64,000 nt of DNA from Pontibacterium granulatum (GCF_029961155.1 NZ_JASBRH010000012.1:62001-126000), one strand, 5' to 3'; numbered from the stretch's first letter, positions 9,651-19,323 are shown. The notes: generated by a model not told the origin, from the letters alone. Made by a program: numbers and translations.

Positions 9651-10169
9651 ATGGACGTGAAAGCGGATATGAAAATGCTAAAGCATGGCGGCTTTACGCT
9701 GGTTGAATTAATGATCACGGTGGCAATCCTGGCGATTTTGGCGATGGTTGCTGTACCCAACTTTGGTCCGTTTGTGCAGGGCGGGCGTATGGATACGTTG
9801 CAGGATCGATTGGTGGCGAGTCTCTCGCTGGCAAGGTCGGAAGCGATCAGCAGCCGACGTTCAGTAACCCTTTGTCCCCGTAGCGATGATGTTGATAGTT
9901 GCGGTGATGACTGGGGGCTTGGTTGGTCCGTTATCCGTGACGGTACCGCAATTCATGTGGAGGAGCCGCCGGAAAGCGGCGTGAGCCTCAGTGCCGATCG
10001 GAGTATTACATTTGATACCGGTGGGCAAGTCAGTGCGGGTACAAGTTGCTTTACCGTTTCTGACGGTGATGCGACAACCGAAGATCGTTATGTGCAGGTA
10101 TTGGCGACCGGTCGCTTGAGATCATGGGATAGGGACAGTGAAGAAGACGCAGTTTGTGGTAACGGCTGA
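9651..10169 (+). CDS. fimU2: Type IV pilus minor pilin, FimU/GspH family (module 2)
   Basis: Paralogue of the protein at 3111, 172 residues as drawn. It has the prepilin motif GG|FTLVELMITVAIL and the same downstream landmarks (PNFGPFVQGGRMD, LARSEAIS, HVEEPP, SITFD). The start is uncertain: ATGs at 9651, 9669 and 9675 all precede the cleavage site and none has a strong ribosome binding site. The shorter leader starting at 9669 would be more usual. The end overlaps pilV of this module by 32 bp. The symbol with 2 is mine, to mark the second copy. Confidence 0.88.
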   Translation: MDVKADMKMLKHGGFTLVELMITVAILAILAMVAVPNFGPFVQGGRMDTLQDRLVASLSLARSEAISSRRSVTLCPRSDDVDSCGDDWGLGWSVIRDGTAIHVEEPPESGVSLSADRSITFDTGGQVSAGTSCFTVSDGDATTEDRYVQVLATGRLRSWDRDSEEDAVCGNG

Positions 10170-10710
10170 TAAAGGCTATACGCTGATAGAAGTGCTGGTG
10201 GCGCTGCTGGTGATCTCATTGGGGCTGCTGGGGATGGCCGCATTGCAGATTACTGCCCTGAAGCAGAATCAGAACGCCTATGTTCGTTCCCAGGCGGTCA
10301 TCGCGGCAAACGACATCATGGATCGAATGCGCGCCAATAGCACCGCGGTTGCCAACGGAAACTACTTTTCCGATAACGCGGGTTATGATGGCGACAGTGC
10401 GGATACGAGCTGTGAAGGCAGTGTATGCACTGTTACAGCCATGGCCTCCTACGATCTGAATAATTGGAAATACACTCTGCAGCAGGAGATGCCCTCCGGT
10501 GGTGGCTGTATTACCCGGATCAAGGAGGACCGGATTGGTTTTCAGGTGGAGGAAACCAGTGATCTGGAGGCGCTGTGTACCGAAGGCAACGACACCGATC
10601 TGCCGGTTGTTATCTACGTCTGGTGGAACGATGCCCGCTTTCAGAATGAGGTTCAGTCAGTCGAAACGGATGCTGATTGGCAGGTGATCACGTTGAGTGC
10701 CGATATATGA
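10138..10710 (+). CDS. pilV2: Type IV pilus minor pilin PilV (module 2)
   Basis: Paralogue of PilV at 3589, 190 residues, starting with GTG at 10138 inside the 3' end of the preceding gene. The prepilin site is KG|YTLIEVLVALLVISLG, followed by the conserved LKQNQNAYVRSQA and DIMDRMRAN. Its C-terminal half is longer than in copy 1, with an extra stretch around residues 120-145. It ends in DLPVVIYVWWND plus a divergent tail. The stop overlaps the pilW start (ATGA) exactly as in module 1. Confidence 0.9.
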   Translation: MKKTQFVVTADKGYTLIEVLVALLVISLGLLGMAALQITALKQNQNAYVRSQAVIAANDIMDRMRANSTAVANGNYFSDNAGYDGDSADTSCEGSVCTVTAMASYDLNNWKYTLQQEMPSGGGCITRIKEDRIGFQVEETSDLEALCTEGNDTDLPVVIYVWWNDARFQNEVQSVETDADWQVITLSADI

Positions 10711-11762
10711 TTCGCAGGATGCAAAGACAGCGCGGCCTGTCGCTGATCGAACTGATGGTCGCCCTGGTCATCGGATTGTTATTGACTGCCGCAATCGTAC
10801 AGATGTTTGTGGGAAGTCGCGTTACCTACACGATGCAGAGTGAGCTGGCTAAGCTGCAGGAGAATGCTCGGTTTGCCATCGACTTTATTAGTAAAGACCT
10901 GCGTATGGCAGGTTATACCGGCTGCAAGCGTTTCTCATCCGTCACCAATGTATTGGACAGCTCAAATGTATCGCCTTATAGCGGCGATGAGTGGAATGCA
11001 TCCATTGCCTTTACGGACGGTGGTGATGCTGAAAGCAGCTCCGAACTCCCGCCATCGGATCAAATCAACGTAAAGTACCTGGACCCGGATACGACCTGCT
11101 CGGTTGACGAATCCAGAAATGAGGCAGAGTACTTTTTTTGCGATGCAAACCACACCTTCACCCAGGGTGAGATCCTGGTCGTCTCTGATTGCAGCCATAT
11201 GGCTATCTTTCAGATGACCAACACCAATAACAATCTGAACATTGATCGCATTACCCATAATACGGGCGGTTCCACCGTGCCCGGAAACTGCACCAAAGGC
11301 TTGGCCCCGGATTCGGATTGCACCTCTACCAACGGGGTTGAGTATACAGATTGGGGAGACAATACCGTTATCCAGCGCTTTCTTGCATACACCTATCTCG
11401 TGAAGGATAACGATTTTGATCAGCCTGCCTTGTATCGGTCCTCTCTTGCGACCAGTTCGGATTCAATTGGTATGTCTGATCAGGAGTTGGTGGAGGGGGT
11501 CGAAAATATGCAGATGCTGCTGGGCTTTGATACGGATGAAGATGGCAGTGCCGACTGTTATAGCAATGCGGCACTCAGCTGCGGGTCTTCTATCGATGAG
11601 GTCGTCGCGATCAGGGTGAGTTTGTTGATGCGCAGTATCGAAGACAACATTACGCCTGACGCGCAATCTTATGTTTTTAATGGCAATACCTTCACCGCCA
11701 CCGATGGACGGCTGCGTAAGGTGTTTACTGCAACCATCACGTTCAGGAATCTTGTGTTATGA
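10707..11762 (+). CDS. pilW2: Type IV pilus minor pilin PilW (module 2)
   Basis: Paralogue of PilW at 4110, 351 residues from the ATG overlapping the pilV stop; an internal ATG at 10719 parallels the alternative start in copy 1. The prepilin motif is RG|LSLIELMVALVIG, then MFVGSRVTYTMQSELA and KDLRMAGYTGC. The N-terminal helix and the C-terminal IDEVVAIRVSLLMRSIEDN are conserved between copies, while the central domain has diverged and the second acidic metal-like loop is missing. The stop overlaps pilX by 4 bp. Confidence 0.9.
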   Translation: MIRRMQRQRGLSLIELMVALVIGLLLTAAIVQMFVGSRVTYTMQSELAKLQENARFAIDFISKDLRMAGYTGCKRFSSVTNVLDSSNVSPYSGDEWNASIAFTDGGDAESSSELPPSDQINVKYLDPDTTCSVDESRNEAEYFFCDANHTFTQGEILVVSDCSHMAIFQMTNTNNNLNIDRITHNTGGSTVPGNCTKGLAPDSDCTSTNGVEYTDWGDNTVIQRFLAYTYLVKDNDFDQPALYRSSLATSSDSIGMSDQELVEGVENMQMLLGFDTDEDGSADCYSNAALSCGSSIDEVVAIRVSLLMRSIEDNITPDAQSYVFNGNTFTATDGRLRKVFTATITFRNLVL

Positions 11763-12292
11763 CTTTTCTGAGGTGGAAACAGCAGGGAGGGGTATTGATC
11801 GTCGCAATGGTGATGCTGCTGATAATGAGCATAATCGGACTGGCGGGTATTGAAGTCACAGGTCTTGAAGAGAAGATGGTCTTTAATATGCGCGACCGAC
11901 AAAGTGCTTTTGAGGCGGCTGAAGCAGCGTTAAAAGATGGTGAAACATACTTAAGTACGACGGATACATTGCCCACCTTTAATGGTACGAACGGTTTATA
12001 CACACCTAAAAGTGACGGCACCAACCATTGGGATGACTGGGACGCTTTAGGTAGCAGTGTACGTACCATGCGTTCGCAAGTGAGTGATGCCAATAAAAAA
12101 GGGTTTTCACAGCTTGCCGAGTACGCTACCTACATTATCGAAGAACTGGATTCCGATACAGATAGCTCGGATTCTGATTCAATTGAGGCAGGTAAGGTCG
12201 TTGAAGAAAGAAGCTACTACCGGATTACCGCACGTGGGGTAGGTATTACGGGTTCCAGTGAAGTTATTTTGCAAACCGTATATAAACAATAA
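11759..12292 (+). CDS. pilX2: Type IV pilus minor pilin PilX (module 2)
   Basis: Paralogue of PilX at 5220, 177 residues. It shares GLAGIEVTGLEEKM followed by FEAAEAALKDGETYLS, the segment TFNGTNGLYTPKSDGT, and the C-terminal YYRITARGVGITGSSEVIL. An insertion rich in Ser and Asp (DSDTDSSDSDS, about residues 138-148) distinguishes it from copy 1. The ATG lies in the overlap with the pilW stop. pilY1 copy 2 follows after 25 bp. Confidence 0.9.
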   Translation: MTFLRWKQQGGVLIVAMVMLLIMSIIGLAGIEVTGLEEKMVFNMRDRQSAFEAAEAALKDGETYLSTTDTLPTFNGTNGLYTPKSDGTNHWDDWDALGSSVRTMRSQVSDANKKGFSQLAEYATYIIEELDSDTDSSDSDSIEAGKVVEERSYYRITARGVGITGSSEVILQTVYKQ

Positions 12293-12317
12293 TGAATGGG
12301 GCTGAGAGTAAAGAGGC

Positions 12318-15300
12318 ATGAAAAGGATTTATGCAAGTCACCTGGGGCAACTTTTACTTCCTCTTGCGCTGAGCTCCCCTGCTACGCTATATGCCGATGT
12401 TGCGCAAAGTCCGTTATATCTGACGACTTCGGTAAAGCCGAATATTCTTTTCCTTATCGACGACTCTACGAGTATGAAATGGGAGGTGGTGAAATCCACC
12501 GCCGCCGGAAATATATCGGACTACGACGGTTTTATCGGCGAGGGCGGGGTGCATGAAGATCCGGACCCTGATGACAGAGAACGTATTCTGGAAACCTGTG
12601 TCGGGTATAACACTCTCTACTATGATCCCTCCAAAACCTATGAGCCGTGGAACGGTTTTGATGAAAACGGAGATCCGTTCACGGATCAGTCGATAACCTC
12701 GGCGTTGGATGATCCGTACGATGCGAATGGCGACCGGGTAGATCTCTCAGATACATCGGGTGATGCGTACGGCTATATGCCGTGGAGCGATGACGGTGAC
12801 GGCGTTTTCGAGATTGGAGAGTGTCCGGATCCAGATCGGTCCGGCTACGATTACAACAACCAGTTTGTCGCTACTGCCGCAGGGGCGGGACCGGTGAATG
12901 TGATGAGTACCGATCAGCAAACAAATTTTGCCAACTGGTACACATATTACCGCAGCCGTGACCACGTGATGAAGGCGGCGCTTCTGCAAATAGCCAATGA
13001 GTCCGACCTGCGTCTGGGTTTGGCAACCCTGCACACGAATAACGACGTCAGCTTTCCTGTTGTGGATATGGAGGAAGGCAGTAATAAGTCGGATCTTATG
13101 GAGCAGATCACGCAGATACTGCCTGACGGCGGTACGCCACTGCGTTCCAAACTGGAGCAGGCGGGCGAGTACTTCAAAGGCACCACGTCATCCGCCCTGT
13201 TTGGGAGTACTCAGAGTTCACCTATTCTGGATGAGGATGCTGGCGGTGCCTGCCAGCAAAACTTCGTGGTCCTGATGTCTGACGGGTACTGGAAAGGTGA
13301 TGATCCAAGTGTAGGTAATGCCGATAGCGGCTCCAGTGGGGACGGTGACCAGAACGATACCGAATTTGATGGTGGCTCCTATGCGGACGATCACGCCAAC
13401 ACGCTGGCCGACGTGGCGATGCACTACTATGAAACGGATCTCAGCGGCCTGGATGATCGGGTACCCACCTCGTGGAACGACAGCAATACCCAGCAGCATC
13501 TGGTGACCTATACCGTCGCATTTGGTGTAGACGGTACCTTGAGTGCAGGACCCGATAGCGGGGATACCAGCTTTGACTGGCCAGAGCCTGAAGCAAAAAC
13601 AGACACCACAATCGATGATATGCGCCATGCCGCCTGGAACGGGCGGGGGGAATTTCTTGATGCCAATGCCCCCCAGGCGTTAGTGGATGCGTTTTCCGAC
13701 GCTCTCTCCAGTATCGGTACCCGAACGTCCAGTGCCGCCGCTTTGGCGACAAACTCCACCCGTCTGAATAGTGATTCAAAACTCTACCAGGCGCGTTTTG
13801 ATAGCGGAGAATGGGTGGGGCAGCTACTGGCCTATTCGTTGGACTCTGCCACCGGCAGTGTTGATACCCTTCTGTGGGATGCGGCAGACCTGTTGCCGCC
13901 TGCAGGCAGCAGAAACATCTACACCTACAATGGTGGCGGTATCTCATTCGATACAACCTCATGGGATGGCGGATTGTTCAGCTCCAGCCAGATGGCGGCG
14001 TTGAACGCGGTTGACGGTACAGCGGACAACCGTGGGCGGGATCGTGTGGACTATCTGCGCGGCGACTCGAGCTATGAGGGAAGCGATTTTCGAAGCCGTG
14101 TCAGTAGGCTGGGGGATATCGTCAATTCAGATCCCGTATATACGGAAAATGAACGTTTCAATTACTACGGCTTAGCGCCCGATACCGCTGTCGGGGGCGT
14201 AGACACAGACAGTTATTACCTCTACCTGACCGATGATAGTGTGGCAACCAACAAAGCCTCGCGGGATGCGATGATCTATGTCGGCGCCAATGACGGAATG
14301 CTGCATGGTTTTAGTGCCGAGGGGGAGATCGGAGAAAGTACCGACGCCCCTTGTGATGCTGCAACGGAGACCTGTGAAGGGGAAGAGGTGTTTGCCTACA
14401 TCCCGAAGGCTCTCTATTCCTCACTCAGTGATTTAACGGATATTGAATACAGCCATAAATACTTTGTAGATGGCTCTATTCGTGTTGCCGATGCATATAT
14501 TGATTTTAATGATGAGGGGGTATCCTCCGGCGAGCGCTGGGGGAGCGTATTGATTGGTATGCTGGGTGGGGGCGGTGCCGGTGTCTATGCACTGGATGTT
14601 TCTGATCCTCTAAACTTTGATGCATCCGATGTGTTGTGGGACCTGGACAGTACCGATCTGTCTGAACTGGGGTATACATTCGGCAGCGCTTCTGTTGTTA
14701 AATTGCCGGATGGTACCTGGGCCGCGATTTTTGGTAACGGGTACGAGAGCGCAAATCATAAGGCCGGGTTGTACATCGTTAATTTGGAAGACCCGACAGA
14801 CGTTGTATTTATTGATACCGAAGCCGATGGATCGTCTTCCAGCCCGAACGGGCTGTCTTCGCCGCTTCCTGTTGATTCGGACGGCGATGAGATCGCTGAT
14901 GCGGTATATGCCGGAGATCTCTACGGGAACTTGTGGAAATTTGACCTGAGCAGCAGCAATCGAAACGCTTGGGATGTGGCCTTCAAACAGGGCAGCACGC
15001 CAGAACCTCTTTTCAGGGCCTGTGAAAATGATGACTGCAATAATCCACAACCTATTACTGCGCGCCCTGAAGTGACAAAACACTCTTCCGGCGGCGTGAT
15101 GGTTTTCTTTGGTACAGGCAGGTATCTCTATGAGAGTGATACTTCCTCTACGCAAGAGCAGACTTTCTATGGCATCCGGGATTGGGGCAGTCAGGTGTCG
15201 GGGCGATCCAGCTTGCAGGCACAAGACATTCTCGTAGAGGCGTATTCTGATGCTGGCGAAACGGATTATCGGGTGACCAGTAACACGACCGTAGACTATA

Positions 15301-15755
15301 CCGCTAAAAGCGGCTGGTATCTCGACTTTGATTCTTCGGACTTCGTGGGAGAGCGTGTGGTATCAGATGCGCTGTCCAGAAACGGGCGGATTGCATTTGT
15401 GACATTGTCCCCTTCCGCTTCGCCCTGTGATTTTGGCGGGACCAGTTGGTTCATGGAGCTGGATGCGGAAAACGGTTCGCGACTGGGTTACTCGCCTTTT
15501 GATGTTAACGGCGATGGTGTTGCGGATAACAGTGACTACCTGACGGTGACACTGCCTGATGAACCAACCTCTGCGGGTGTTACTGTTGCGGTATCGGGTC
15601 GTAAGTCGACAGTTGGTGCAGTGAAAACACCGACGGTTGTTTCAACAAATGAAAAAACCGTTAACCTCTTTAGTGGTGATAGCACGAACATCGAAGGGTT
15701 TAACGGGCCAAATAGCGATGATAGTGGGCGACAGTCTTGGGCTCAGTTACAGTGA
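12318..15755 (+). CDS. pilY1-2: Type IV pilus tip adhesin / biogenesis factor PilY1 (copy 2)
   Basis: Paralogue of the protein at 5760, 1145 residues, with a signal peptide ending near YADV. The VWA-like domain has DDSTSM where copy 1 has DDSGSM, and SDGYWKG. The propeller keeps the calcium loop as DSDGDEIAD at residues 853-861; RGD occurs at residue 581. Long blocks such as GTWAAIFGNGYESAN and AGDLYGNLWKFDLSSSNRN are identical between copies, so PilY1 is far better conserved than the accompanying pilins. No hairpin terminator is evident after the stop, and pilE follows 121 bp later. Confidence 0.94.
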   Translation: MKRIYASHLGQLLLPLALSSPATLYADVAQSPLYLTTSVKPNILFLIDDSTSMKWEVVKSTAAGNISDYDGFIGEGGVHEDPDPDDRERILETCVGYNTLYYDPSKTYEPWNGFDENGDPFTDQSITSALDDPYDANGDRVDLSDTSGDAYGYMPWSDDGDGVFEIGECPDPDRSGYDYNNQFVATAAGAGPVNVMSTDQQTNFANWYTYYRSRDHVMKAALLQIANESDLRLGLATLHTNNDVSFPVVDMEEGSNKSDLMEQITQILPDGGTPLRSKLEQAGEYFKGTTSSALFGSTQSSPILDEDAGGACQQNFVVLMSDGYWKGDDPSVGNADSGSSGDGDQNDTEFDGGSYADDHANTLADVAMHYYETDLSGLDDRVPTSWNDSNTQQHLVTYTVAFGVDGTLSAGPDSGDTSFDWPEPEAKTDTTIDDMRHAAWNGRGEFLDANAPQALVDAFSDALSSIGTRTSSAAALATNSTRLNSDSKLYQARFDSGEWVGQLLAYSLDSATGSVDTLLWDAADLLPPAGSRNIYTYNGGGISFDTTSWDGGLFSSSQMAALNAVDGTADNRGRDRVDYLRGDSSYEGSDFRSRVSRLGDIVNSDPVYTENERFNYYGLAPDTAVGGVDTDSYYLYLTDDSVATNKASRDAMIYVGANDGMLHGFSAEGEIGESTDAPCDAATETCEGEEVFAYIPKALYSSLSDLTDIEYSHKYFVDGSIRVADAYIDFNDEGVSSGERWGSVLIGMLGGGGAGVYALDVSDPLNFDASDVLWDLDSTDLSELGYTFGSASVVKLPDGTWAAIFGNGYESANHKAGLYIVNLEDPTDVVFIDTEADGSSSSPNGLSSPLPVDSDGDEIADAVYAGDLYGNLWKFDLSSSNRNAWDVAFKQGSTPEPLFRACENDDCNNPQPITARPEVTKHSSGGVMVFFGTGRYLYESDTSSTQEQTFYGIRDWGSQVSGRSSLQAQDILVEAYSDAGETDYRVTSNTTVDYTAKSGWYLDFDSSDFVGERVVSDALSRNGRIAFVTLSPSASPCDFGGTSWFMELDAENGSRLGYSPFDVNGDGVADNSDYLTVTLPDEPTSAGVTVAVSGRKSTVGAVKTPTVVSTNEKTVNLFSGDSTNIEGFNGPNSDDSGRQSWAQLQ

Positions 15756-15876
15756 TGTTTATACAGCTTCCGATTGCCCATCATTCAGTATTGGGGTCTG
15801 AAAATAGCTGTTGGCACGCTGAGCAATTGGAAAGACAGTCACGACAATATTTACTCGGACGAGTTGGAGAGTGTGT

Positions 15877-16278
15877 GTGAAAAACAGGGGTTTCAGTTTA
15901 ATCGAGTTGATGATCACGGTGGCCATCCTCGGCATTATCGCCGCAGTGGCTTATCCCTCGTATGTCGATTATGTGCAGGACGCTCGGAGAGCCGACGGAC
16001 AGGGGGCGATGCTGGAGGCGGCGCAGTGGATGGAGCGTCAGTTCACCGTGGATGGCACGTATCTCGATGGTGATGGCAACAGTCGTGATGTTTCTGCGTA
16101 TAACACGGATTTTTATAACATTACGGTGTCAGCTTCGACCGCTTCTACGTTCACCGTTCAGGGAGCACCGACAGGGGCACAGGCGAGTGACGATTGTGGC
16201 ACCTTGTCGATCACCAATATAGGTGTTAAATCGGCAACCGACGGTGATGGTAATGCCGTTGCGGATTGCTGGGACTGA
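15877..16278 (+). CDS. pilE: Type IV pilin, PilE-like
   Basis: Type IV prepilin of 133 residues: leader MKNRG, cleavage motif G|FSLIELMITVAILGIIAAVAYPSYVDYV, then a segment (GAMLEAAQWMERQFTVDGTY) characteristic of the PilE family of minor pilins, and a C-terminal pair of Cys (DDCGT and ADCWD) that likely forms the D-loop disulfide. GGAG at 15865-15868 is spaced for the GTG at 15877; an in-frame GTG at 15871 is too close. Only one copy exists, downstream of both modules, where Pseudomonas has pilE at the end of its single cluster. Confidence 0.9.
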   Translation: MKNRGFSLIELMITVAILGIIAAVAYPSYVDYVQDARRADGQGAMLEAAQWMERQFTVDGTYLDGDGNSRDVSAYNTDFYNITVSASTASTFTVQGAPTGAQASDDCGTLSITNIGVKSATDGDGNAVADCWD

Positions 16279-16397
16279 ATAAGCCGTCATAACGCCCGGC
16301 TTCAGGAAGAAGCAAGGCGTTATGGCTGATCAGCCTGGCAGATGAGCGTGCAGGGGGCAGGCTCTTTAAACACTACAATGGACTGTAGGAACATAGC

Positions 16398-16991
16398 ATG
16401 CACAAGGACGTATGCCGCCCGGCAGGGCGCGGTGTGGCCAGCGTTTGGGGATTTTCCCTGATCGAACTGCTGGTTACCCTCTCTATTCTTATCATTCTTT
16501 TATCCGTTGCCGTACCCGGCTTTTCCGGGCTGGTTGTGGATGCACGGGTCTCCGAAACACAAAACCGGTTACGTGCTGCACTGGCATTGGCACGCAGTGA
16601 GGCGGTCCGACAGAACCAACGCATCACGCTGTGTGCGAGTCGGGACGCAACGAGCTGTGTTGGTGGTGCACGTACAGGCGGCTCAGTCTGGTCGCAGGCA
16701 CTGTTATTTGAAGATGCGGATGGCAATCGCCTTTATGATCCGGATATTGATTCACTTATCAAACTGGTCAATCTGGGAGAGGGCGGAAAGGTTGTATGGA
16801 ACCGGGGTGATTCCACTGTGTATGAAGGCGATGGCAGTTTGCTGGGGGGATCAAATGGTTCGTTTTATGTATTTGATGATGCGGATAAAAGCCTTGGTGT
16901 GAAACTGGTATTGCAGATGACCGGGCGAGTACGACAGGTTGAGTTCTCGGAGAGTGATGTCGCCAAGTTGGACCAGTACCTGGGTCAGTAA
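16398..16991 (+). CDS. fimT: GspH/FimT family minor pseudopilin
   Basis: Prepilin of 197 residues with a longer leader (about 18 residues) before G|FSLIELLVTLSILIILLSVAVPGFSGL. It has the GspH/FimT signature LRAALALARSEAVRQNQRITLC and an aspartate-rich loop FEDADGNRLYDPDID. AGGA at 16387 serves the ATG at 16398. In Pseudomonas fimT also sits at the thiO side of the cluster, so position supports the name. FimT has been linked to DNA binding during natural transformation in some species; nothing here proves that for this protein. Confidence 0.82.
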   Translation: MHKDVCRPAGRGVASVWGFSLIELLVTLSILIILLSVAVPGFSGLVVDARVSETQNRLRAALALARSEAVRQNQRITLCASRDATSCVGGARTGGSVWSQALLFEDADGNRLYDPDIDSLIKLVNLGEGGKVVWNRGDSTVYEGDGSLLGGSNGSFYVFDDADKSLGVKLVLQMTGRVRQVEFSESDVAKLDQYLGQ

Positions 16992-17078
16992 AGCGTGAAT
17001 TGGCTCTTGAGGGCCACCGGCATGTGTCATACCCTCGGTGGTCTGCTTTAGATATTGTTAGAAAAAACAGGAGGATGC

Positions 17079-18179
17079 ATGTCTGACTATCTGATCGTCG
17101 GTGGCGGCGTAATCGGAATGATGATGGCGCGCGAGCTGGCAATCGCCGGTGCAGATGTAACGCTGGTGGATCGTCTTGGCTGTGCCGAGGAATCCTCCTG
17201 GGCGGGAGGCGGTATCGTATCGCCATTGTACCCTTGGCGCTATAAAGATCCCGTAACGGCGTTGGCAACCTGGTCGCAGAGCAGTTACGTGCTGCTGGCA
17301 CAGGAGCTGATTGAAGAGACCGGTTGTGATCCCGAGCTGCGCCAGAAGGGGATGTTTATGGTGTCGGTTGAAGACGCCGACGATGCCCGTGCCTGGGCGG
17401 CGAAACATCACCGTCCGCTGACCACGGTTGATGCGGATTTCCTCTATCAGAAAGAGCCACACCTTAAGGAAGGTTTTGGCGAAGCACTGTGGATGCCGGA
17501 GGTGGGCAGTATCCGTAACCCACGTTTGGGTCGCGCTCTGCGCGAGAGTCTGATGGTGCGTGACAACGTCACCGTGCTGGAGCATCAGCCGCTGGAACGG
17601 CTGATCATCGAAGGTGAGCAGGTTAAAGGGATTGTCACCAACAAAGGTGAGTTACGTGCTGACAAGACCATCCTTGCGGCCGGTTCCTGGAGTGGCGAGC
17701 TGCTTAAGCCGCTGGGTCTGAATGTACCGGTGGCGCCGGTGCGTGGTCAGATGATGCTCTTCAAGGCCAAGCCGGGTTTGGTGAATCGCGTGGTGCTGAT
17801 GGACGGTCGTTATGTGATTCCGCGTAACGATGGTCGGGTATTGGTTGGTAGTACCCTGGAGTACACCGGCTTTGTGAAAGAGACCTCTCAGGAGGCGCGT
17901 GATTCGCTTTTTGAAACCGCGATCAACATCGTGCCTGAGCTGGCGGAATACCCGGTCGAGCACCACTGGGCGGGTTTGCGTCCGGGCTCACCGGAAGGTA
18001 TCCCGTACATCGGTGAAGTGCCAGGGTACGAGAACCTCTACCTGAACGCCGGTCATTTCCGTAACGGACTGGTTCTGGCACCGGCGTCCACCCGGCTGCT
18101 GACCGATCAGCTGCTGGGTCGCAAGCCGATCATCGATCCGCTTCCCTACGTGCTGGATGGCCGTGTTGAACCGCTGTAA
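17079..18179 (+). CDS. thiO: Glycine oxidase ThiO (FAD-dependent)
   Basis: FAD-dependent amine oxidase (DAO family) of 366 residues that oxidises glycine to iminoglycine for the thiazole moiety of thiamine. The N-terminal dinucleotide-binding motif VGGGVIGMMMARELAIAGADVTLVDR-type fold starts at residue 5; WAGGGIVSPLYPW, RGQMMLF and the C-terminal NAGHFRNGLVLAPAS are family hallmarks. AGGAGG just upstream fixes the ATG at 17079. Its position beside fimT matches Pseudomonas. No other thiamine genes are in the window. A hairpin in the preceding 87-bp gap (GCCACCG pairing with CGGTGG) may end the fimT transcript. Confidence 0.93.
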   Translation: MSDYLIVGGGVIGMMMARELAIAGADVTLVDRLGCAEESSWAGGGIVSPLYPWRYKDPVTALATWSQSSYVLLAQELIEETGCDPELRQKGMFMVSVEDADDARAWAAKHHRPLTTVDADFLYQKEPHLKEGFGEALWMPEVGSIRNPRLGRALRESLMVRDNVTVLEHQPLERLIIEGEQVKGIVTNKGELRADKTILAAGSWSGELLKPLGLNVPVAPVRGQMMLFKAKPGLVNRVVLMDGRYVIPRNDGRVLVGSTLEYTGFVKETSQEARDSLFETAINIVPELAEYPVEHHWAGLRPGSPEGIPYIGEVPGYENLYLNAGHFRNGLVLAPASTRLLTDQLLGRKPIIDPLPYVLDGRVEPL

Positions 18180-18193
18180 CGGATCTCAGGCAT

Positions 18194-18223
18194 AAAAAAG
18201 CCCGGCTTGTACCGGGCTTTTTT
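18194..18223. terminator. Bidirectional terminator between thiO and bamD
   Basis: A(6)GCCCGG at 18194-18205 pairs with CCGGGCT(6) at 18212-18223. A-tract and T-tract on either side make it suitable for both converging genes. Confidence 0.92.
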
Positions 18224-18240
18224 ATGCGGGTTTGGCAGAA

Positions 18241-19179
18241 TCACTTCTCAGTTTCTGCTTCCTCTTCGCCGTCGTCTCCGAGCAGACCAAAGCTCAGACG
18301 GTTCAGCCAGGAGCGCTCTCTCTGTACTTCGTCGTCAGACAGGGTGTTTACCTGTGGGGGCTCAACTTCCGGTGTGCCACGGAACAGGTCAAAGGTAGCA
18401 GCATCCAGCAGAGTCTTCTCAGGCTGTTTTACCGGTCGGTATTGATAGGTCGGGTAGTTGGCTTTAAGTACCGCCATCGCATCGTTAGCCAGTGCCGGTT
18501 CATTCAGCAGGGTGTAGGCTTCAACCATCGCCGCCAGAGCAGCCGGAACTGCCGGGGTTTCCTGCAGGTTTTCAATCACGTAACGACCACGGTTGGCGGC
18601 CGCCAGGTAGGCGCCACGCTGAATGTAGTAGTGAGCCACGTGTACTTCGTAGGTGGCCAGGCGGTTTTTCAGATGAATCATACGCTTACGGGCATCCGGC
18701 GCGTATTCACTGTTCGGGTACAGACGCAGCAGGGTACGGAAGCTTTCGAAGCCGTCCAGTGCGGCACCCGGATCACGCTTGCTCTCGTCGATTGGCAGAT
18801 ACTTCATGAAGAAGGCACGGTCCTGCTCAAACGCGGTCAGGCCCTTCAGGTAGTAGGCGTAGTCGATGTTATCGTGGTTCGGGTGCAGACGGATAAAGCG
18901 GTCGGCAGAGGCACGCGCTGCTTCCGGCTCATGGTTCTTGAAGTATGCGTAGGTCAGTTCCAACTGAGCCTGTTCTGAGTAACGACCAAACGGGTAACGG
19001 GCTTCCAGCAACTGCAGCTTCTCAATCGCAATCGCAAAGTTATCCAGCTCAAGCGCTTCCAGAGCCTCTTCATAAATCTCCTGCTCAGGTTTGTCAGTCA
19101 GTTCCTTCTCATCGTTGGAGGAACAAGCGGTAACCAGAACACAGAGGGCTGCGACTGCAAAAAACTTGGTGATACGCAT
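18241..19179 (-). CDS. bamD: Outer membrane assembly lipoprotein BamD (ComL)
   Basis: Essential lipoprotein of the BAM complex that folds beta-barrel proteins into the outer membrane. The 312-residue protein starts MRITKFF, with lipobox LVTAC (Cys near residue 19), followed by tetratricopeptide-like repeats ([33 protein letters not shown]-like helices, LYPNSEYA). It is somewhat longer than E. coli BamD owing to a C-terminal acidic extension (EEEAETEK end). It runs opposite to its neighbours, as comL does beside rluD in Pseudomonas. The lipobox makes it a predicted LspA substrate. Confidence 0.96.
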   Translation of the reverse strand: MRITKFFAVAALCVLVTACSSNDEKELTDKPEQEIYEEALEALELDNFAIAIEKLQLLEARYPFGRYSEQAQLELTYAYFKNHEPEAARASADRFIRLHPNHDNIDYAYYLKGLTAFEQDRAFFMKYLPIDESKRDPGAALDGFESFRTLLRLYPNSEYAPDARKRMIHLKNRLATYEVHVAHYYIQRGAYLAAANRGRYVIENLQETPAVPAALAAMVEAYTLLNEPALANDAMAVLKANYPTYQYRPVKQPEKTLLDAATFDLFRGTPEVEPPQVNTLSDDEVQRERSWLNRLSFGLLGDDGEEEAETEK

Positions 19180-19323
19180 CCTGTTGAATCTCGATGTAGT
19201 CCTAAGCCGTAACCAGTTATACTGGGCGGATATGATTGAAATACGCGGCGGTTTTGCATCTTCAGGCTTTTTGAAGCCGAGTGTTTCGCCTGCGATTGAA
19301 TAACAGCCTATTTAAACACAACC

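Noticed and set aside
10677-10706. Upstream in-frame start for PilW copy 2
   Set aside because: It lies inside pilV, lacks a ribosome binding site, and copy 1 uses the ATGA overlap start.
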